Notes: a model not told the origin generated them from the sequence alone. A DNA stretch of 64,000 nt from Rhizorhabdus histidinilytica (GCF_900167915.1 NZ_FUYM01000010.1:1-64000), one strand, 5' to 3'; counted from the first letter of the stretch, positions 41,265-49,822 are shown. Program-made: numbers and translations.

Positions 41265-41472
41265 GGCCTCAGGCGCCGGCGTGCGCATCCGCGCACTTGG
41301 CTATCCTCGCAGTAGCTCGGGCGCGCGTTCGCGCTTGCGGAGCCCTGTCGGGCTCCGATGATCATCTCATGCGATGAAACGGGACGCCTCAGCGTCCCGC
41401 AAGGCCGAACGGCCGCCCGAGCTACGGCGAGGATAGCCAAGGTCGCGGATGCGACCGCCGGCGCCTGAGGCC
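41265..41472. repeat. 208-base palindromic element with 59-base arms
   Basis: Left arm 41265-41323 begins GGCCTCAGGCGCCGGCG; right arm 41414-41472 is its near-perfect inverted copy, sharing CTTGGCTATCCTCGC and AGCTCGGGCG. The central 90 bases carry smaller palindromes (GGAGCCC..GGGCTCC, GGGACGC..GCGTCCC). It lies directly downstream of ssrA. Half copies occur at 49728-49822 and 54166-54321. MITE-like in shape, but no target-site duplication was identified. Confidence 0.8.
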
Positions 41473-41484
41473 ACTCGAAAGAGT

Positions 41485-41826
41485 GGGGAGCTTCTGTTGC
41501 CCGGTGCTCCCCGAACCGCTGGATTCCGCTTCTGTTGCCCGGTGCGGACCGAACCGCGCTTAAGCCTTGTAACGTCGTCCGTTAGGACTCAGTTACGCGG
41601 CAATCGCGAGCGCCTCGTTATCGTTGGCACTTGTAGGTTCGAACGGTTTAACGGCGCATTCAGGCCGGGCAAAAACATCGTCTTTGAATACACGTCGATC
41701 CTGGTTCGGCCCCGTCACGAGTCCCGGGAGACCGGGATTTGTGGTGGAGCCGCCGGGTACTGCCCCCGGGTCCGCTGCATCTATTCCACGACATCATTTA
41801 TCGCCATAGCCGGGCGAACCCGGCAC
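41485..41826 (-). ncRNA. ssrA: tmRNA, circularly permuted two-piece type
   Basis: Gene order on the minus strand is acceptor piece, then coding piece, as in alphaproteobacteria. The acceptor piece ends CGGCTCC-A-CCA at 41742. A 28-base spacer follows (41714-41741). The coding piece starts GGGGCCG at 41713, which pairs over 7 bp with CGGCTCC. The tag frame 41628-41593 reads ANDNEALAIAA then TAA, with Ala as resume codon. Pseudoknot-type GGGGAGC/GCTCCCC pairing closes the 3' end near 41485. A TATATC element stands just upstream (about 41835). It rescues stalled ribosomes with SmpB. End points are approximate. Confidence 0.95.
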
Positions 41827-41874
41827 CCCCGATATAGGAGGGCGCGCAGCGGATTTGAAGGGCCTTGTCGCCTG

Positions 41875-42318
41875 TCAGCCCTTCTTCTTGAGCTCGGCCA
41901 GGATCTCGCGGAGCAGGACGACGTCCTCGGCGGGCTCGGCCGGCTTGGCTTCCTCGGCCTTGTTGAAGCGCTGGACCGCGCGGACGAGGAGGAACACCAC
42001 GAAGGCGACGAGCAGGAAGTTGACGGCGACGGTGATGAACTGGCCGAAGCCGATCAGCGGGACGCCGGCATTCTTCAGGTCGGCATAGCTGGTGACAGAG
42101 CCGGTGAAGTTGGCGGGGATTTCCCCGAGCCGGATGAAGTGGCTCGAAAAGTCGAGCCCACCCGTCAGATAGCCGATCAACGGCATGATCAGGTCGTCGG
42201 TCAGCGACGAGACGATCTTGCCGAAGGCCGCGCCGATGATCACCGCGACGGCGAGATCGACGACATTACCCTTGTTGATGAAGGCCTTGAAATCCTGAAG
42301 CATGTTTTCGATCCCCAT
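41875..42318 (-). CDS. mscL: Large-conductance mechanosensitive channel
   Basis: 147 residues, typical MscL length. [21 protein letters not shown] is the pore-lining first helix; the periplasmic loop and second membrane helix ([20 protein letters not shown]) follow, then a charged C-terminal bundle with LLREILAEL. It opens under membrane tension to release solutes on osmotic downshift. A start five codons in (ATG 42303, GGGGAT upstream) is also possible. Confidence 0.96.
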   Translation of the reverse strand: MGIENMLQDFKAFINKGNVVDLAVAVIIGAAFGKIVSSLTDDLIMPLIGYLTGGLDFSSHFIRLGEIPANFTGSVTSYADLKNAGVPLIGFGQFITVAVNFLLVAFVVFLLVRAVQRFNKAEEAKPAEPAEDVVLLREILAELKKKG

Positions 42319-42437
42319 TTGCTTGGCCGTGGCGCGATCATCACCGCCATGCCATAAAGGTCAAGCAGGCCATTGAAGTTCGTTACGCTGCGCCTACCTA
42401 GCCGGCTAATACAGTCGATATCAGGGAAGATCCGCAT

Positions 42438-43031
42438 ATGACCATCGACCGCCGTTTTTCCGCCGCCCTGCTCGCCCCCGTCGCCGCGATCGCGGTCAGC
42501 GGCTGCGGCATCAACAGCGTGCCGACCGCGCAGGAGGAGGCGAAGGCGAAATGGGCCGACGTCCAGGCGCAATATCAGCGCCGCGCGGACCTGATCCCCA
42601 ACCTGGTCAACACGGTGAAGGGCTATGCCGCCCAGGAGAAGACCGTGCTGACCGACGTCACCAACGCCCGCGCCCGCGCGACCGGCATCCAGCTTTCGGG
42701 CGCCGACCTGCAGGACCCGGCCAAGGTCAAGGCCTTCGCCGACGCGCAGGCGCAGCTCAGCGGATCGCTGGGCCGGCTGCTGGCGGTCTCCGAAAACTAT
42801 CCCGAGCTCAAGTCGAGCGACCAGTTCCTGGCGCTGCAGAGCCAGATCGAGGGCACCGAGAACCGCATCGCCGTCGCCCGGCGCGACTATAACGAGTCGG
42901 TGCGCGCCTATAACACGCTGATCCGCACCTTCCCGACCGCGATCGGCGCCAAGGTCTTCCATGGCGCGCAGCCGATGCAGCCGTTCGAGGCGAGCGCCGG
43001 TTCGGACAAGGCGCCGACGGTGCAGTTCTGA
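42438..43031 (+). CDS. LemA family lipoprotein
   Basis: 197 residues. Signal peptide with lipobox VSGC (C23), so the protein is lipid-anchored and periplasmic-facing. The LemA core follows with WADVQAQYQRRADLIPNLVNTV and YNESVRAYNTLIRTFPT, a four-helix bundle. Function of the family is unclear. LemA genes usually precede TPM-domain genes, exactly as here, and the two are thought to act together at the envelope. Confidence 0.92.
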   Translation: MTIDRRFSAALLAPVAAIAVSGCGINSVPTAQEEAKAKWADVQAQYQRRADLIPNLVNTVKGYAAQEKTVLTDVTNARARATGIQLSGADLQDPAKVKAFADAQAQLSGSLGRLLAVSENYPELKSSDQFLALQSQIEGTENRIAVARRDYNESVRAYNTLIRTFPTAIGAKVFHGAQPMQPFEASAGSDKAPTVQF

Positions 43032-43058
43032 GGGTAGGTGAATGCCCTCCTATAATAT

Positions 43059-43200
43059 CCCCCTCCCTTTCAAGGGAGGGGCTAGGGGTGGGTTGCGGAG
43101 CCGGAGGCTCGATGCCTCCGGCGCAGCCTTGCGCCACGATGGAGGAGGGCTCGCTACGCTCGCCACCCACCCCCTGACCCCTCCCTTGAAAGGGAGGGGG
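43059..43200. repeat. Palindromic repeat, CCCCCTCCCTTTCAAGGGAGGGG type (copy 1)
   Basis: Left end CCCCCTCCCTTTCAAGGGAG (from 43059) is itself a palindrome. The right end, ending 43200, is its inverted copy, so the whole 142-base unit folds back on itself. Inside are TAGGGGTGGG / CCACCCACCCCCTGA arms and a CCGGAGGC..GCCTCCGG hairpin. A second copy lies at 48118-48262. It lies between the LemA gene and the TPM gene and supplies the latter's ribosome binding site. Confidence 0.85.
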
Positions 43201-43203
43201 GTT

Positions 43204-43986
43204 TTGTTTTTCCTCCTCCTCGCCCTCCTCTTCCTCGCCGTCCCCGCTTTCGCGCAGACATTCCCGCCGTTGACCGGGCGGGTCGTCGATGCGGCCAAGC
43301 TGCTCTCGCCCGAGCAGGAGGCCGGGCTGACCGCCAAGCTCGAGCAGCTCGAAAAGCAGAGCGGGCGGCAGATGGTGGTGGCGACGGTCCCCAGCCTCGA
43401 GGATCAGCCGATCGAGGATTATGGCTATCGGCTCGGCCGCGCCTGGGGGATCGGCGACAAGAAGGCCAATGACGGGCTGCTGCTGCTCATCGCCCCCAAT
43501 GAGCGCAAGGTGCGGATCGAGGTCGGCTACGGGCTGGAGCCGATCGTCACCGACGCGCTGTCGAGCGTGATCATCCAGCGCCAGATCCTGCCGCGCTTCC
43601 GCGACGGCGACATGGCGGGCGGCATCGCCGCCGGCGCCGACGCGCTGGTCGAGCTCCTCCAGCTTCCCCCCGACCAGGCCGAGGCGCGCGCGCAGAAGAT
43701 CGTCGCCGACGACCGCAAGCAGCAGGAGGGCGGCGTGCCCGTCGCGCTGATCTTCTGGATCGTCGTGCTGCTGTTCATCGTCGGGTCGAGCATCGCCAGC
43801 CGCTTCGGCGGCGGCCGGCGCTATCGCGGCGGCAGCGGGCCGATCGTGCTGTGGGGCCCCGGCTGGGGCGGCGGCGGCGACGATCATTGGGGCGGCGGTT
43901 CCGGCGGCGGCTGGGGCGGTGGCGGCGGCGGCTTCTCGGGCGGCGGCGGGTCGTTCGGCGGCGGCGGATCCTCGGGGAGCTGGTGA
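43204..43986 (+). CDS. TPM-domain protein with signal peptide and Gly-rich tail (YgcG-like)
   Basis: 260 residues from TTG 43204. This start follows AGGGAGGGGGG, the right end of the repeat, and begins directly with a signal peptide (FFLLLALLFLAVPAFAQ). ATG 43042 is an in-frame alternative that would translate the whole repeat into an N-terminal extension. The TPM domain covers about 22-150 (GRVVDAAKLLSPEQE, RKVRIEVGYGLEP), then a membrane helix (ALIFWIVVLLFIVG) and a tail of Gly, Ser, Trp. TPM domains act in membrane or photosystem repair and some have phosphatase activity. Confidence 0.88.
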   Translation: MFFLLLALLFLAVPAFAQTFPPLTGRVVDAAKLLSPEQEAGLTAKLEQLEKQSGRQMVVATVPSLEDQPIEDYGYRLGRAWGIGDKKANDGLLLLIAPNERKVRIEVGYGLEPIVTDALSSVIIQRQILPRFRDGDMAGGIAAGADALVELLQLPPDQAEARAQKIVADDRKQQEGGVPVALIFWIVVLLFIVGSSIASRFGGGRRYRGGSGPIVLWGPGWGGGGDDHWGGGSGGGWGGGGGGFSGGGGSFGGGGSSGSW

Positions 43987-44666
43987 TGGCGCAGACCGTG
44001 CGTATCGACGAGGCCGATATCCGGCGCGTGACCGACGCCGTGACCGCGGCCGAGGCGCGCTCCGACGCGGAGATCGCGACGATCGTCTCGGAACGATCGG
44101 ACAGCTACAACGACGTGCCGCTGATCTGGGCGGCGCTGGTCGCGCTGCTCGCGCTCGCCGTCTACGCGGCCTTTCCGGGATTCTACATCGGCCTGCTCGA
44201 TCGCGTCACCGGCGGCTGGCACGTCTGGACGATGCGCGAGTGGATGACCGTGCTGGTGTTCGCGACGACGATCAAGTTCCTTGCCACCCGCTATATCGTC
44301 GGCTGGTGGCCGCTGCGCATGGCGTTCACGCCGGGCCGGACCAAGACCCGGCGGGTGCGCGCCCGCGCGGTCGCGCTGTTCAAGGCCTCGACCGAGCAGC
44401 GCACGCTGAGCCGCACCGGGGTGCTGCTCTACCTGTCGCTGGCCGAACATCGCGCCGAGATCGTCGCCGACGAGGCGATCGTCGCGAAGGTGTCGCCCGA
44501 CGCCTGGGGCGCGGCAATGGCGCTGCTGATCGACGGCTGCAAGGCGGGCCGCCCGGCCGACGGCATGGTCGCGGCGGTGGGCGCGATCGGCGAGGTGCTG
44601 GCCGTGCATTTCCCCCGCACCGGCACCGACCCCGACGAGATTCCCAACCGGATGATCTATCTGTGA
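43986..44666 (+). CDS. TPM-domain membrane protein (second of pair)
   Basis: 226 residues. Its ATG overlaps the previous stop by one base (TGATG), so they are coupled. An N-terminal short segment with DAEIATIVSERSDSYNDVP leads to two or three membrane helices (about 49-110), then a TPM-type domain with RTGVLLYLSLAEHRAEIVAD. It probably works with the preceding TPM protein at the inner membrane. It overlaps the following Nudix gene by GTGA. Confidence 0.85.
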   Translation: MAQTVRIDEADIRRVTDAVTAAEARSDAEIATIVSERSDSYNDVPLIWAALVALLALAVYAAFPGFYIGLLDRVTGGWHVWTMREWMTVLVFATTIKFLATRYIVGWWPLRMAFTPGRTKTRRVRARAVALFKASTEQRTLSRTGVLLYLSLAEHRAEIVADEAIVAKVSPDAWGAAMALLIDGCKAGRPADGMVAAVGAIGEVLAVHFPRTGTDPDEIPNRMIYL

Positions 44667-45190
44667 CCGCCGACCCCGTGGAGATCATGTGGCAGGGCCG
44701 CTTCATCACGGCCAAGCGCGAAGGCAAATGGGAATATGTCGGGCGCGCGCGCAACATCCGCGCGGCGGTGATCCTGGCGATCGACGACGGCCATGTCCTG
44801 CTGGTGGAGCAATATCGCGTGCCGCTGAAGCGCGCCTGCATCGAGCTTCCGGCCGGACTGATCGGCGACGAGACCGAGGGCGAGGCGGTCGAGATCGCCG
44901 CCGCCCGCGAGCTGGAGGAGGAGACCGGCTATCGCGCCGCGCGGATCGACGAGATCGGCGAATTCTCCTCCTCGCCCGGCATGGTGTCGGAGACCTTCAC
45001 GCTGGTCCGGGCGACCGGGCTGGACCGGGTGCATGACGGCGGCGGGGTCGAGGGCGAGGACATCATCGTCCATCGCGTACCGCTCGACGGCGTCACGGAG
45101 TTCGTCGCGGCGCAGCGGGCGCTGGGCAAGATGGTCGACGTCAAGCTGCTGCTGCTGCTCGGCGGCGGGATCGTGGCGGACGGACGATAG
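44663..45190 (+). CDS. Nudix hydrolase, ADP-ribose pyrophosphatase type
   Basis: 175 residues from a GTG start overlapping the previous stop (GTGA). The Nudix box spans residues 68-90 and fits G-x5-E-x7-REL-x-EE-x-GY exactly (G68, E74, R82-E83, E86-E87, G89). SSSPGMVSETFTLVRAT downstream is typical of the NudF/ADP-ribose branch. The enzyme cleaves nucleoside diphosphate sugars to protect from their build-up. Its coupling to the LemA-TPM genes is notable. Confidence 0.9.
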   Translation: MTADPVEIMWQGRFITAKREGKWEYVGRARNIRAAVILAIDDGHVLLVEQYRVPLKRACIELPAGLIGDETEGEAVEIAAARELEEETGYRAARIDEIGEFSSSPGMVSETFTLVRATGLDRVHDGGGVEGEDIIVHRVPLDGVTEFVAAQRALGKMVDVKLLLLLGGGIVADGR

Positions 45191-45191
45191 A

Positions 45192-45270
45192 CGTCATTCC
45201 GGCGAAAGCCGGAATCTCACCTCTTCAGCGCGGAAAAGGCAGGGAGATCCCGGCTTTCGCCGGGATGACG
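45192..45270. repeat. 79-base palindromic repeat, CGTCATTCCGGCGAAAGC type (copy 1)
   Basis: The ends are inverted: CGTCATTCCGGCGAAAGCC and GGCTTTCGCCGGGATGACG. The copy at 55165-55243 has the same length and differs at three positions only. It lies two bases after the Nudix stop and 8 bases before the convergent NDUFS4-like stop, so it could serve as a bidirectional terminator-like structure. Confidence 0.85.
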
Positions 45271-45278
45271 CGAGGTAT

Positions 45279-45578
45279 TCAGAGGTTGATCGGGCCGACC
45301 ATGAAATTGTCGGCATAGGCCTGGAGCTTGAGCTTCTTCTCCGGCCCCGCGACGACATGAGCGGTGAGGCCCTCGCGCTCGGCATAGGCCTTCGCGGCCT
45401 CCAGCGACGGGAAGGACAGGCGGACCTGGCCGCGGGTGTCGCCCGATCCGGCCCAGCCGGTCAGCGGGTCGGGGCGCTTCGGCTCGGTCGGCTCATATTC
45501 GAGCACCCAGCTATTGGTGCGCGCGCGGCCCGACTGCATCGCGTTCTTGATCCGCTGATAGATACGTGCGTGCGCCAT
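45279..45578 (-). CDS. NADH dehydrogenase accessory protein, NDUFS4-like (ETC complex I region)
   Basis: 99 residues from ATG 45578 (GGAA upstream), beginning MAHARIYQRIKNAMQSGRA. The domain contains WVLEYEPTEPKRPDPLTGWAGS and AYAEREGLTAHVV, the pattern of the 18-kDa complex I subunit found in mitochondria and alphaproteobacteria. It would bind the peripheral arm of NADH:quinone oxidoreductase. The nuo operon is not in the window. Its presence supports the alphaproteobacterial assignment. Confidence 0.9.
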   Translation of the reverse strand: MAHARIYQRIKNAMQSGRARTNSWVLEYEPTEPKRPDPLTGWAGSGDTRGQVRLSFPSLEAAKAYAEREGLTAHVVAGPEKKLKLQAYADNFMVGPINL

Positions 45579-45635
45579 GTGACCGTTTCCGAGAGTCCGT
45601 GTTGACCGCGCCATGCCGCAGCCCGGCGGGGCCCG

Positions 45636-48095
45636 TCAAGGACGCTGCGCCGCTTTCTTGGTCCGCAGGGTCGGATCGGCGGCAGCGGGATCGTCGGGCC
45701 AGGGATGGCGGGGGTAGCGGCCGCGCATCTCCTTGGCGACCGCGGCCCAGCTTCCCGCCCAGAAACCGGGCAGGTCCTTCGTCGTCTGGATCGGCCGGCC
45801 GGCCGGCGAGGTCAGCCGCAGGGTGAGCGGCACGCGCCCGCCGGCGACCATCGGATGCGCCGACAGCCCGAACAGCGCCTGCGGCCGCACCTCGACCGCC
45901 GGACCGCCGTCGGCCGCATAGTCAATCGGGTGGCGGCTGCCCGCCGGCGACTGGAGATGCTCGGGCGCGAGCCGGTCGAGCGCCTGCCGCCCGTCCCAGC
46001 CGAGCAGGCCGTGGAGCGCGTTGGACAGCTCGGCCGCCGATATGTCCGACAGCCGCCGCTTGCCCTCGACCAGCGGCGCGAACCAGTCGTCGAGGGTAAG
46101 CATCAGCGTCGCGTCGGACAGGTCGGGCAGCTCGCCGCCCTGCTCGGCCGCGAAGGCGGCGCGGGCGCGCAATGCCGCCACCCCGTCGGGCCAGTCGATC
46201 AGGTCGAGCCCGCGGGTGCGAACCGCATCGATCAGCGCGGCGCTGATCATCGCCGGCGAGGCGGTCTCGTCGCGCCCGGCAGCGAGCAGGATCGCGCCCA
46301 ACCGGCGCTCGCGCCGCGCCTCGACCGCGCCGGTCGCCGGATCGAAGCGGGCGGTGCGGCGGACCTCGATATGATCGGCGAACAATCGCTCGACCTCGTC
46401 GGGGTCGATCGCCGCCGCCGACAGGATGCGCGCGCCCGAGGCGGCGCCCTGGATCTCGGCCACCGCAAGCCATTCGTTCCGCGCCAGCGGCGAGGCGGGA
46501 TCGAGCCGGAAGCCGCGCCCGCCGCGCGAGATCCAGTCCTCGCCCGAGGCCGAGCGCCGCCGCGCGACCCGGTCGGGATAGGCGAGCGCGACGCAATCGG
46601 CGATCATCGCGTCGTCGCGGCCGCCCTTCCCCGCCAGCCGCGCCCAGCGCCCCGCGAGCTGGCGCCCGGCCTCGGCCCGCTTGCCCCGCTCGCCGCGCCA
46701 GCGCCGCAACCGCAGTTCGAGGTCGGCGTCCGAGCCGCCGAGGCCGCGTTCGGACAGGAGCACCGCGACCTCGGCGGCGGTTTCGGCGAAGCCGCCCTCG
46801 GCGGCGCGGATCAGCATATGGCCGAGGCGCGGCGGCAGCGGCAGCGCGGCGATCGCCCGGCCATGCGCGGTCGGGCGGCCGTCCTCGTCGATCGCCTCGA
46901 GCCGCGCGAGCCGCTGGCGCGCCTCGCCGATCGCGGCCTCGGGCGGCGGGTCGAGCCAGCGCAGCGTGCCCGGATCGGCGACGCCCCACAGCGCGCAATC
47001 GAGCGTCAGCGCCGACAGGTCAGTCTCCAATATCTCGGGTGGATCATATCTGGGCAGGCCGGCGGTCGCCGCCGCCTCCCACAGGCGATAGACGACACCC
47101 GGCTGCTGGCGACCGGCGCGGCCGGCGCGCTGGGCGACCGCCGCCTGGCTGGCCCGTTCGGTGACGAGCCGGGTCATCCCCGCCGCGCGGTCGTAGCGCG
47201 GACGGCGAGCGAGCCCCGAATCGACGACGATGCGCAGCCCGTCGATGGTGATGCTGGTCTCCGCGATCGAGGTGGCGAGCACCAGCTTGCGCCTTCCCGG
47301 CGGCGCGGGCGCGATCGCCGCGCGCTGGTCGGCGGGTTCGAGCGCGCCGTGCAGGCGATGGAGCACGACATCACCGGGCAGCCCGGCTTCGAGGCGCTCG
47401 GCGGTGCGCTCGATCTCGGCGACGCCGGGGAGGAAGGCGAGCAGGCTGCCCGTCTCCTCGGCCAGCGCGCGGCGGATCGCCGCGGCCATGTCGTCCTCGA
47501 TCCGCTTCTCCGCCGAGCGCGGGGCATGGCGGATCTCGATCGGATGGCTGCGCCCCTCGCTCTCGACCAGCGGCGCGCGCACATCCGGCGTCGTGGCCAT
47601 CAGCGCGGCGAAGCGTTCGCCGTCGAGCGTCGCCGACATCGCGACGAGACGCAGATCGGGCCGCAGCGCCGCCTGCGTGTCGAGCGCGAGGGCCAAGCCG
47701 AAATCGCTGTCGAGGCTGCGTTCATGGACCTCGTCGAACAGCACCGCCGAGACGCCGGGCAGGTCGGGGTCGGCCTGGATGCGGTTGACGAAGATGCCCT
47801 CTGTGACGACGAGGATGCGGGTGGCGGCCGACTGCTTCGCGTCGAGCCGGGTCGCATAGCCGATCGTCCGGCCGACCGGCTCGCCCGCCAGCTCGGCCAT
47901 CCGCTCGGCCGCGGCGCGCGCGGCGAGGCGGCGGGGGGAGAGCAGCAATATCTGCCCTTCGCACCAGGGCTGCCCGAGCAGCGCCGGCGCGACAGCCGTC
48001 GTCTTGCCCGCGCCTGGCGGCGCGACGAGCACGGCGTTCGGCCCGTCGCGAAGCGCGGCGATCAGATCGGGCAGGACGGCGTCGATCGGCAGCAT
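45636..48095 (-). CDS. hrpB: ATP-dependent helicase HrpB
   Basis: 819 residues, typical HrpB length. DEAH-type RNA helicase core: Walker A APPGAGKTTAV near 24-34, DEVHERS motif, SAT in AMSATLDGERF, and motif VI with QRAGRAGRQQPG. The HrpB-specific C-terminal domain follows, ending with the family's GSWAAVAKEMRGRYPRHPWPDDP pattern in shorter pieces. The exact cellular role of HrpB is not established. No obvious operon partner; a repeat separates it from ispB upstream. Confidence 0.95.
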   Translation of the reverse strand: MLPIDAVLPDLIAALRDGPNAVLVAPPGAGKTTAVAPALLGQPWCEGQILLLSPRRLAARAAAERMAELAGEPVGRTIGYATRLDAKQSAATRILVVTEGIFVNRIQADPDLPGVSAVLFDEVHERSLDSDFGLALALDTQAALRPDLRLVAMSATLDGERFAALMATTPDVRAPLVESEGRSHPIEIRHAPRSAEKRIEDDMAAAIRRALAEETGSLLAFLPGVAEIERTAERLEAGLPGDVVLHRLHGALEPADQRAAIAPAPPGRRKLVLATSIAETSITIDGLRIVVDSGLARRPRYDRAAGMTRLVTERASQAAVAQRAGRAGRQQPGVVYRLWEAAATAGLPRYDPPEILETDLSALTLDCALWGVADPGTLRWLDPPPEAAIGEARQRLARLEAIDEDGRPTAHGRAIAALPLPPRLGHMLIRAAEGGFAETAAEVAVLLSERGLGGSDADLELRLRRWRGERGKRAEAGRQLAGRWARLAGKGGRDDAMIADCVALAYPDRVARRRSASGEDWISRGGRGFRLDPASPLARNEWLAVAEIQGAASGARILSAAAIDPDEVERLFADHIEVRRTARFDPATGAVEARRERRLGAILLAAGRDETASPAMISAALIDAVRTRGLDLIDWPDGVAALRARAAFAAEQGGELPDLSDATLMLTLDDWFAPLVEGKRRLSDISAAELSNALHGLLGWDGRQALDRLAPEHLQSPAGSRHPIDYAADGGPAVEVRPQALFGLSAHPMVAGGRVPLTLRLTSPAGRPIQTTKDLPGFWAGSWAAVAKEMRGRYPRHPWPDDPAAADPTLRTKKAAQRP

Positions 48096-48117
48096 GGGGA
48101 GGGGTTTGCCCTTATCT

Positions 48118-48262
48118 CCCCCTCCCTTTCAAGGGAGGGGCGTAGGGGGTGGGTAACGGAGCCAAGGGGCTCGACGCCCCTTGGCGGAGTTCTACGCGAC
48201 GATCAGCGCAAGCTCGCTACGCTCGCGCCCACCCCCGGCCCTTCCCTTGAAAGGGAGGGGGA
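48118..48262. repeat. Palindromic repeat, CCCCCTCCCTTTCAAGGGAGGGG type (copy 2)
   Basis: Starts with CCCCCTCCCTTTCAAGGGAG and ends with the inverted TCCCTTGAAAGGGAGGGG. The interior includes CCAAGGGGC..GCCCCTTGG and CTCGCTACGCTCGC like copy 1. It lies between the start of hrpB and the end of the polyprenyl synthase gene. Confidence 0.85.
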
Positions 48263-48268
48263 AGGCGG

Positions 48269-49282
48269 TCAATAGGCCCGCGCGACCGCGAACTGGGCGG
48301 CTTCGATCAGGGCGGACTTGGCCTGGCCGCTGGGAAAGCCGGCGAGCGCGTCGATCGCGCGCTGGGCGTAGAGACGGGCGCGGGCGGCGGTGTCGGCGAG
48401 GGCGCCGGTGCCGCGCAGGATGCCAGTCGCGCGGACGAGATCCTCGTCCTCGTTGCGCAGCCCCTCGATCGCCTCGCGCAGGAAATCGCGGTCGGCAGCC
48501 TCGGCGCGGGCATAAGCGAGGATCACCGGCAGGGTGACCTTGCCGTCGCGGAAGTCGTCTCCCGCGTCCTTGCCCATCGTCGCGCCGTCCGAGACATAGT
48601 CGATCACGTCGTCGACCAGCTGGAAGGCGATGCCGAGATAGCGGCCATATTGATCGAGCGCATCCTCGACCGCCGCCTCGCGCTCGGCGACGACCGCGGC
48701 GATGCGGCAGGCGGCGGCGAACAGCACCGCCGTCTTGGCGGTGATGATCTCCAGATAGCGTTCCTCGCTGGTCTCGATACGCCGCTGCGCGGTGAGCTGG
48801 TTGACCTCGCCCTCCGCGATCACCGCCGAGGCGTTCGACAGGATGCGCAGCACGCGCAGCGAGCCGTCCTCGACCATCAGCTCGAACGAGCGGCTGAACA
48901 GGAAATCGCCGACCAGCACGCTGGCGGCGTTGCCCCAGATCATGTTGGCGGTGCTGCGGCCGCGGCGCAGGCCCGACTGGTCGACGACATCGTCGTGGAG
49001 CAGCGTCGCGGTGTGGATGAACTCGACCGTGGCGGCGAGCTTGTGGTGCCGTTCCCCGGCATAGTCGAGCAGCTTGGCGCAGGCGAGCGTCAGCATCGGC
49101 CGCATCCGCTTGCCGCCGCCGGCGATCAGATGGCCGGCCAGCTCGGGAATCAGCGGCACGTCCGACTGCATCCGCGCCAGGATCACGCTATTGACCGCGT
49201 TCATGTCGGCGGCGACGAGCGCCATGATCGGATCGAGCGAAGGCTGCGCCTCGCGGCGGATCGGGGTGACGGTCGCGGTCAT
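48269..49282 (-). CDS. Polyprenyl (octaprenyl/decaprenyl) diphosphate synthase
   Basis: 337 residues from ATG 49282, beginning MTATVTPIRREAQPSLDP; ATG 49294 is an alternative. The two Asp-rich motifs of trans-prenyltransferases are present: LLHDDVVD and FQLVDDVIDY, with GGKRMRP near the N-terminus. The enzyme elongates farnesyl diphosphate with isopentenyl units to make the ubiquinone side chain (IspB type). Chain length cannot be read reliably; decaprenyl is usual in sphingomonads. Divergent from chorismate mutase. Confidence 0.93.
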   Translation of the reverse strand: MTATVTPIRREAQPSLDPIMALVAADMNAVNSVILARMQSDVPLIPELAGHLIAGGGKRMRPMLTLACAKLLDYAGERHHKLAATVEFIHTATLLHDDVVDQSGLRRGRSTANMIWGNAASVLVGDFLFSRSFELMVEDGSLRVLRILSNASAVIAEGEVNQLTAQRRIETSEERYLEIITAKTAVLFAAACRIAAVVAEREAAVEDALDQYGRYLGIAFQLVDDVIDYVSDGATMGKDAGDDFRDGKVTLPVILAYARAEAADRDFLREAIEGLRNEDEDLVRATGILRGTGALADTAARARLYAQRAIDALAGFPSGQAKSALIEAAQFAVARAY

Positions 49283-49433
49283 GGGCGTGCCCATGGGCCG
49301 CACCGCCGCGAAACGCAAGACCGGAAACGGCCGCATTCCGGCACGATCGGCGAACTCGGCGCTTGCCAAGCGCGGAGTCGATCCCCGATAGGCCCCATAG
49401 AAGATGCCGCCAAGGAAAAGGGAACGCCGCCGC

Positions 49434-49718
49434 ATGGCCGATGAGATCCTGAATCGCTACCGCGAGAGCATCGACAATATCGATGCCGCGCTGATCTTCA
49501 TGCTGGCCGAGCGATTCAAGATCACCAAGGCGGTGGGCGAGCACAAGGCCGCCACCGGCCTGCCCCCCGCCGATCCGGGCCGCGAGCAGATCCAGATCGA
49601 CCGTCTCCGCGCGCTGGCGAAGAGCGCCAATCTCGATCCCGACTTCTCGGAGAAATTCCTGCGCTTCGTGATCGATGAAGTCATCCACCACCATCGCCGT
49701 GCCGGCGCTGATGGTTGA
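49434..49718 (+). CDS. Chorismate mutase, AroQ type
   Basis: 94 residues from ATG 49434 (AAGGGAA upstream), beginning MADEILNRYRESIDNIDAAL. It is the all-helical AroQ fold as a stand-alone enzyme: IDNIDAALIFMLAERFKITKAVGEHKA holds the conserved Arg/Lys and the helix turn, with the last helix FLRFVIDEVIHHH. It converts chorismate to prephenate for Phe/Tyr synthesis. A half copy of the large palindrome follows 10 bases after the stop. Confidence 0.93.
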   Translation: MADEILNRYRESIDNIDAALIFMLAERFKITKAVGEHKAATGLPPADPGREQIQIDRLRALAKSANLDPDFSEKFLRFVIDEVIHHHRRAGADG

Positions 49719-49727
49719 TTTGGTTTA

Positions 49728-49822
49728 GCCTCAGGCGCCGGCGCGGGCATCCGCCCGCTTGGCTATCCTCGCATGAGCTCGGGCGCGCGTGCGCGCTTGC
49801 GGAGCCCTGACGGGCTCCGGCG
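49728..49822. repeat. Half copy of the 208-base palindromic element
   Basis: GCCTCAGGCGCCGGCG, CTTGGCTATCCTCGCA, GAGCTCGGGCGCGCGT and GGAGCCCTGACGGGCTCCG follow in the same order as the left arm and centre of 41265-41472. The right arm is missing. It fills the gap after the chorismate mutase stop. Confidence 0.75.

Noticed and set aside
41449-42357. Plus-strand frame across ssrA and mscL
   Set aside because: It overlaps the tmRNA and mscL on the opposite strand and has no coding features.
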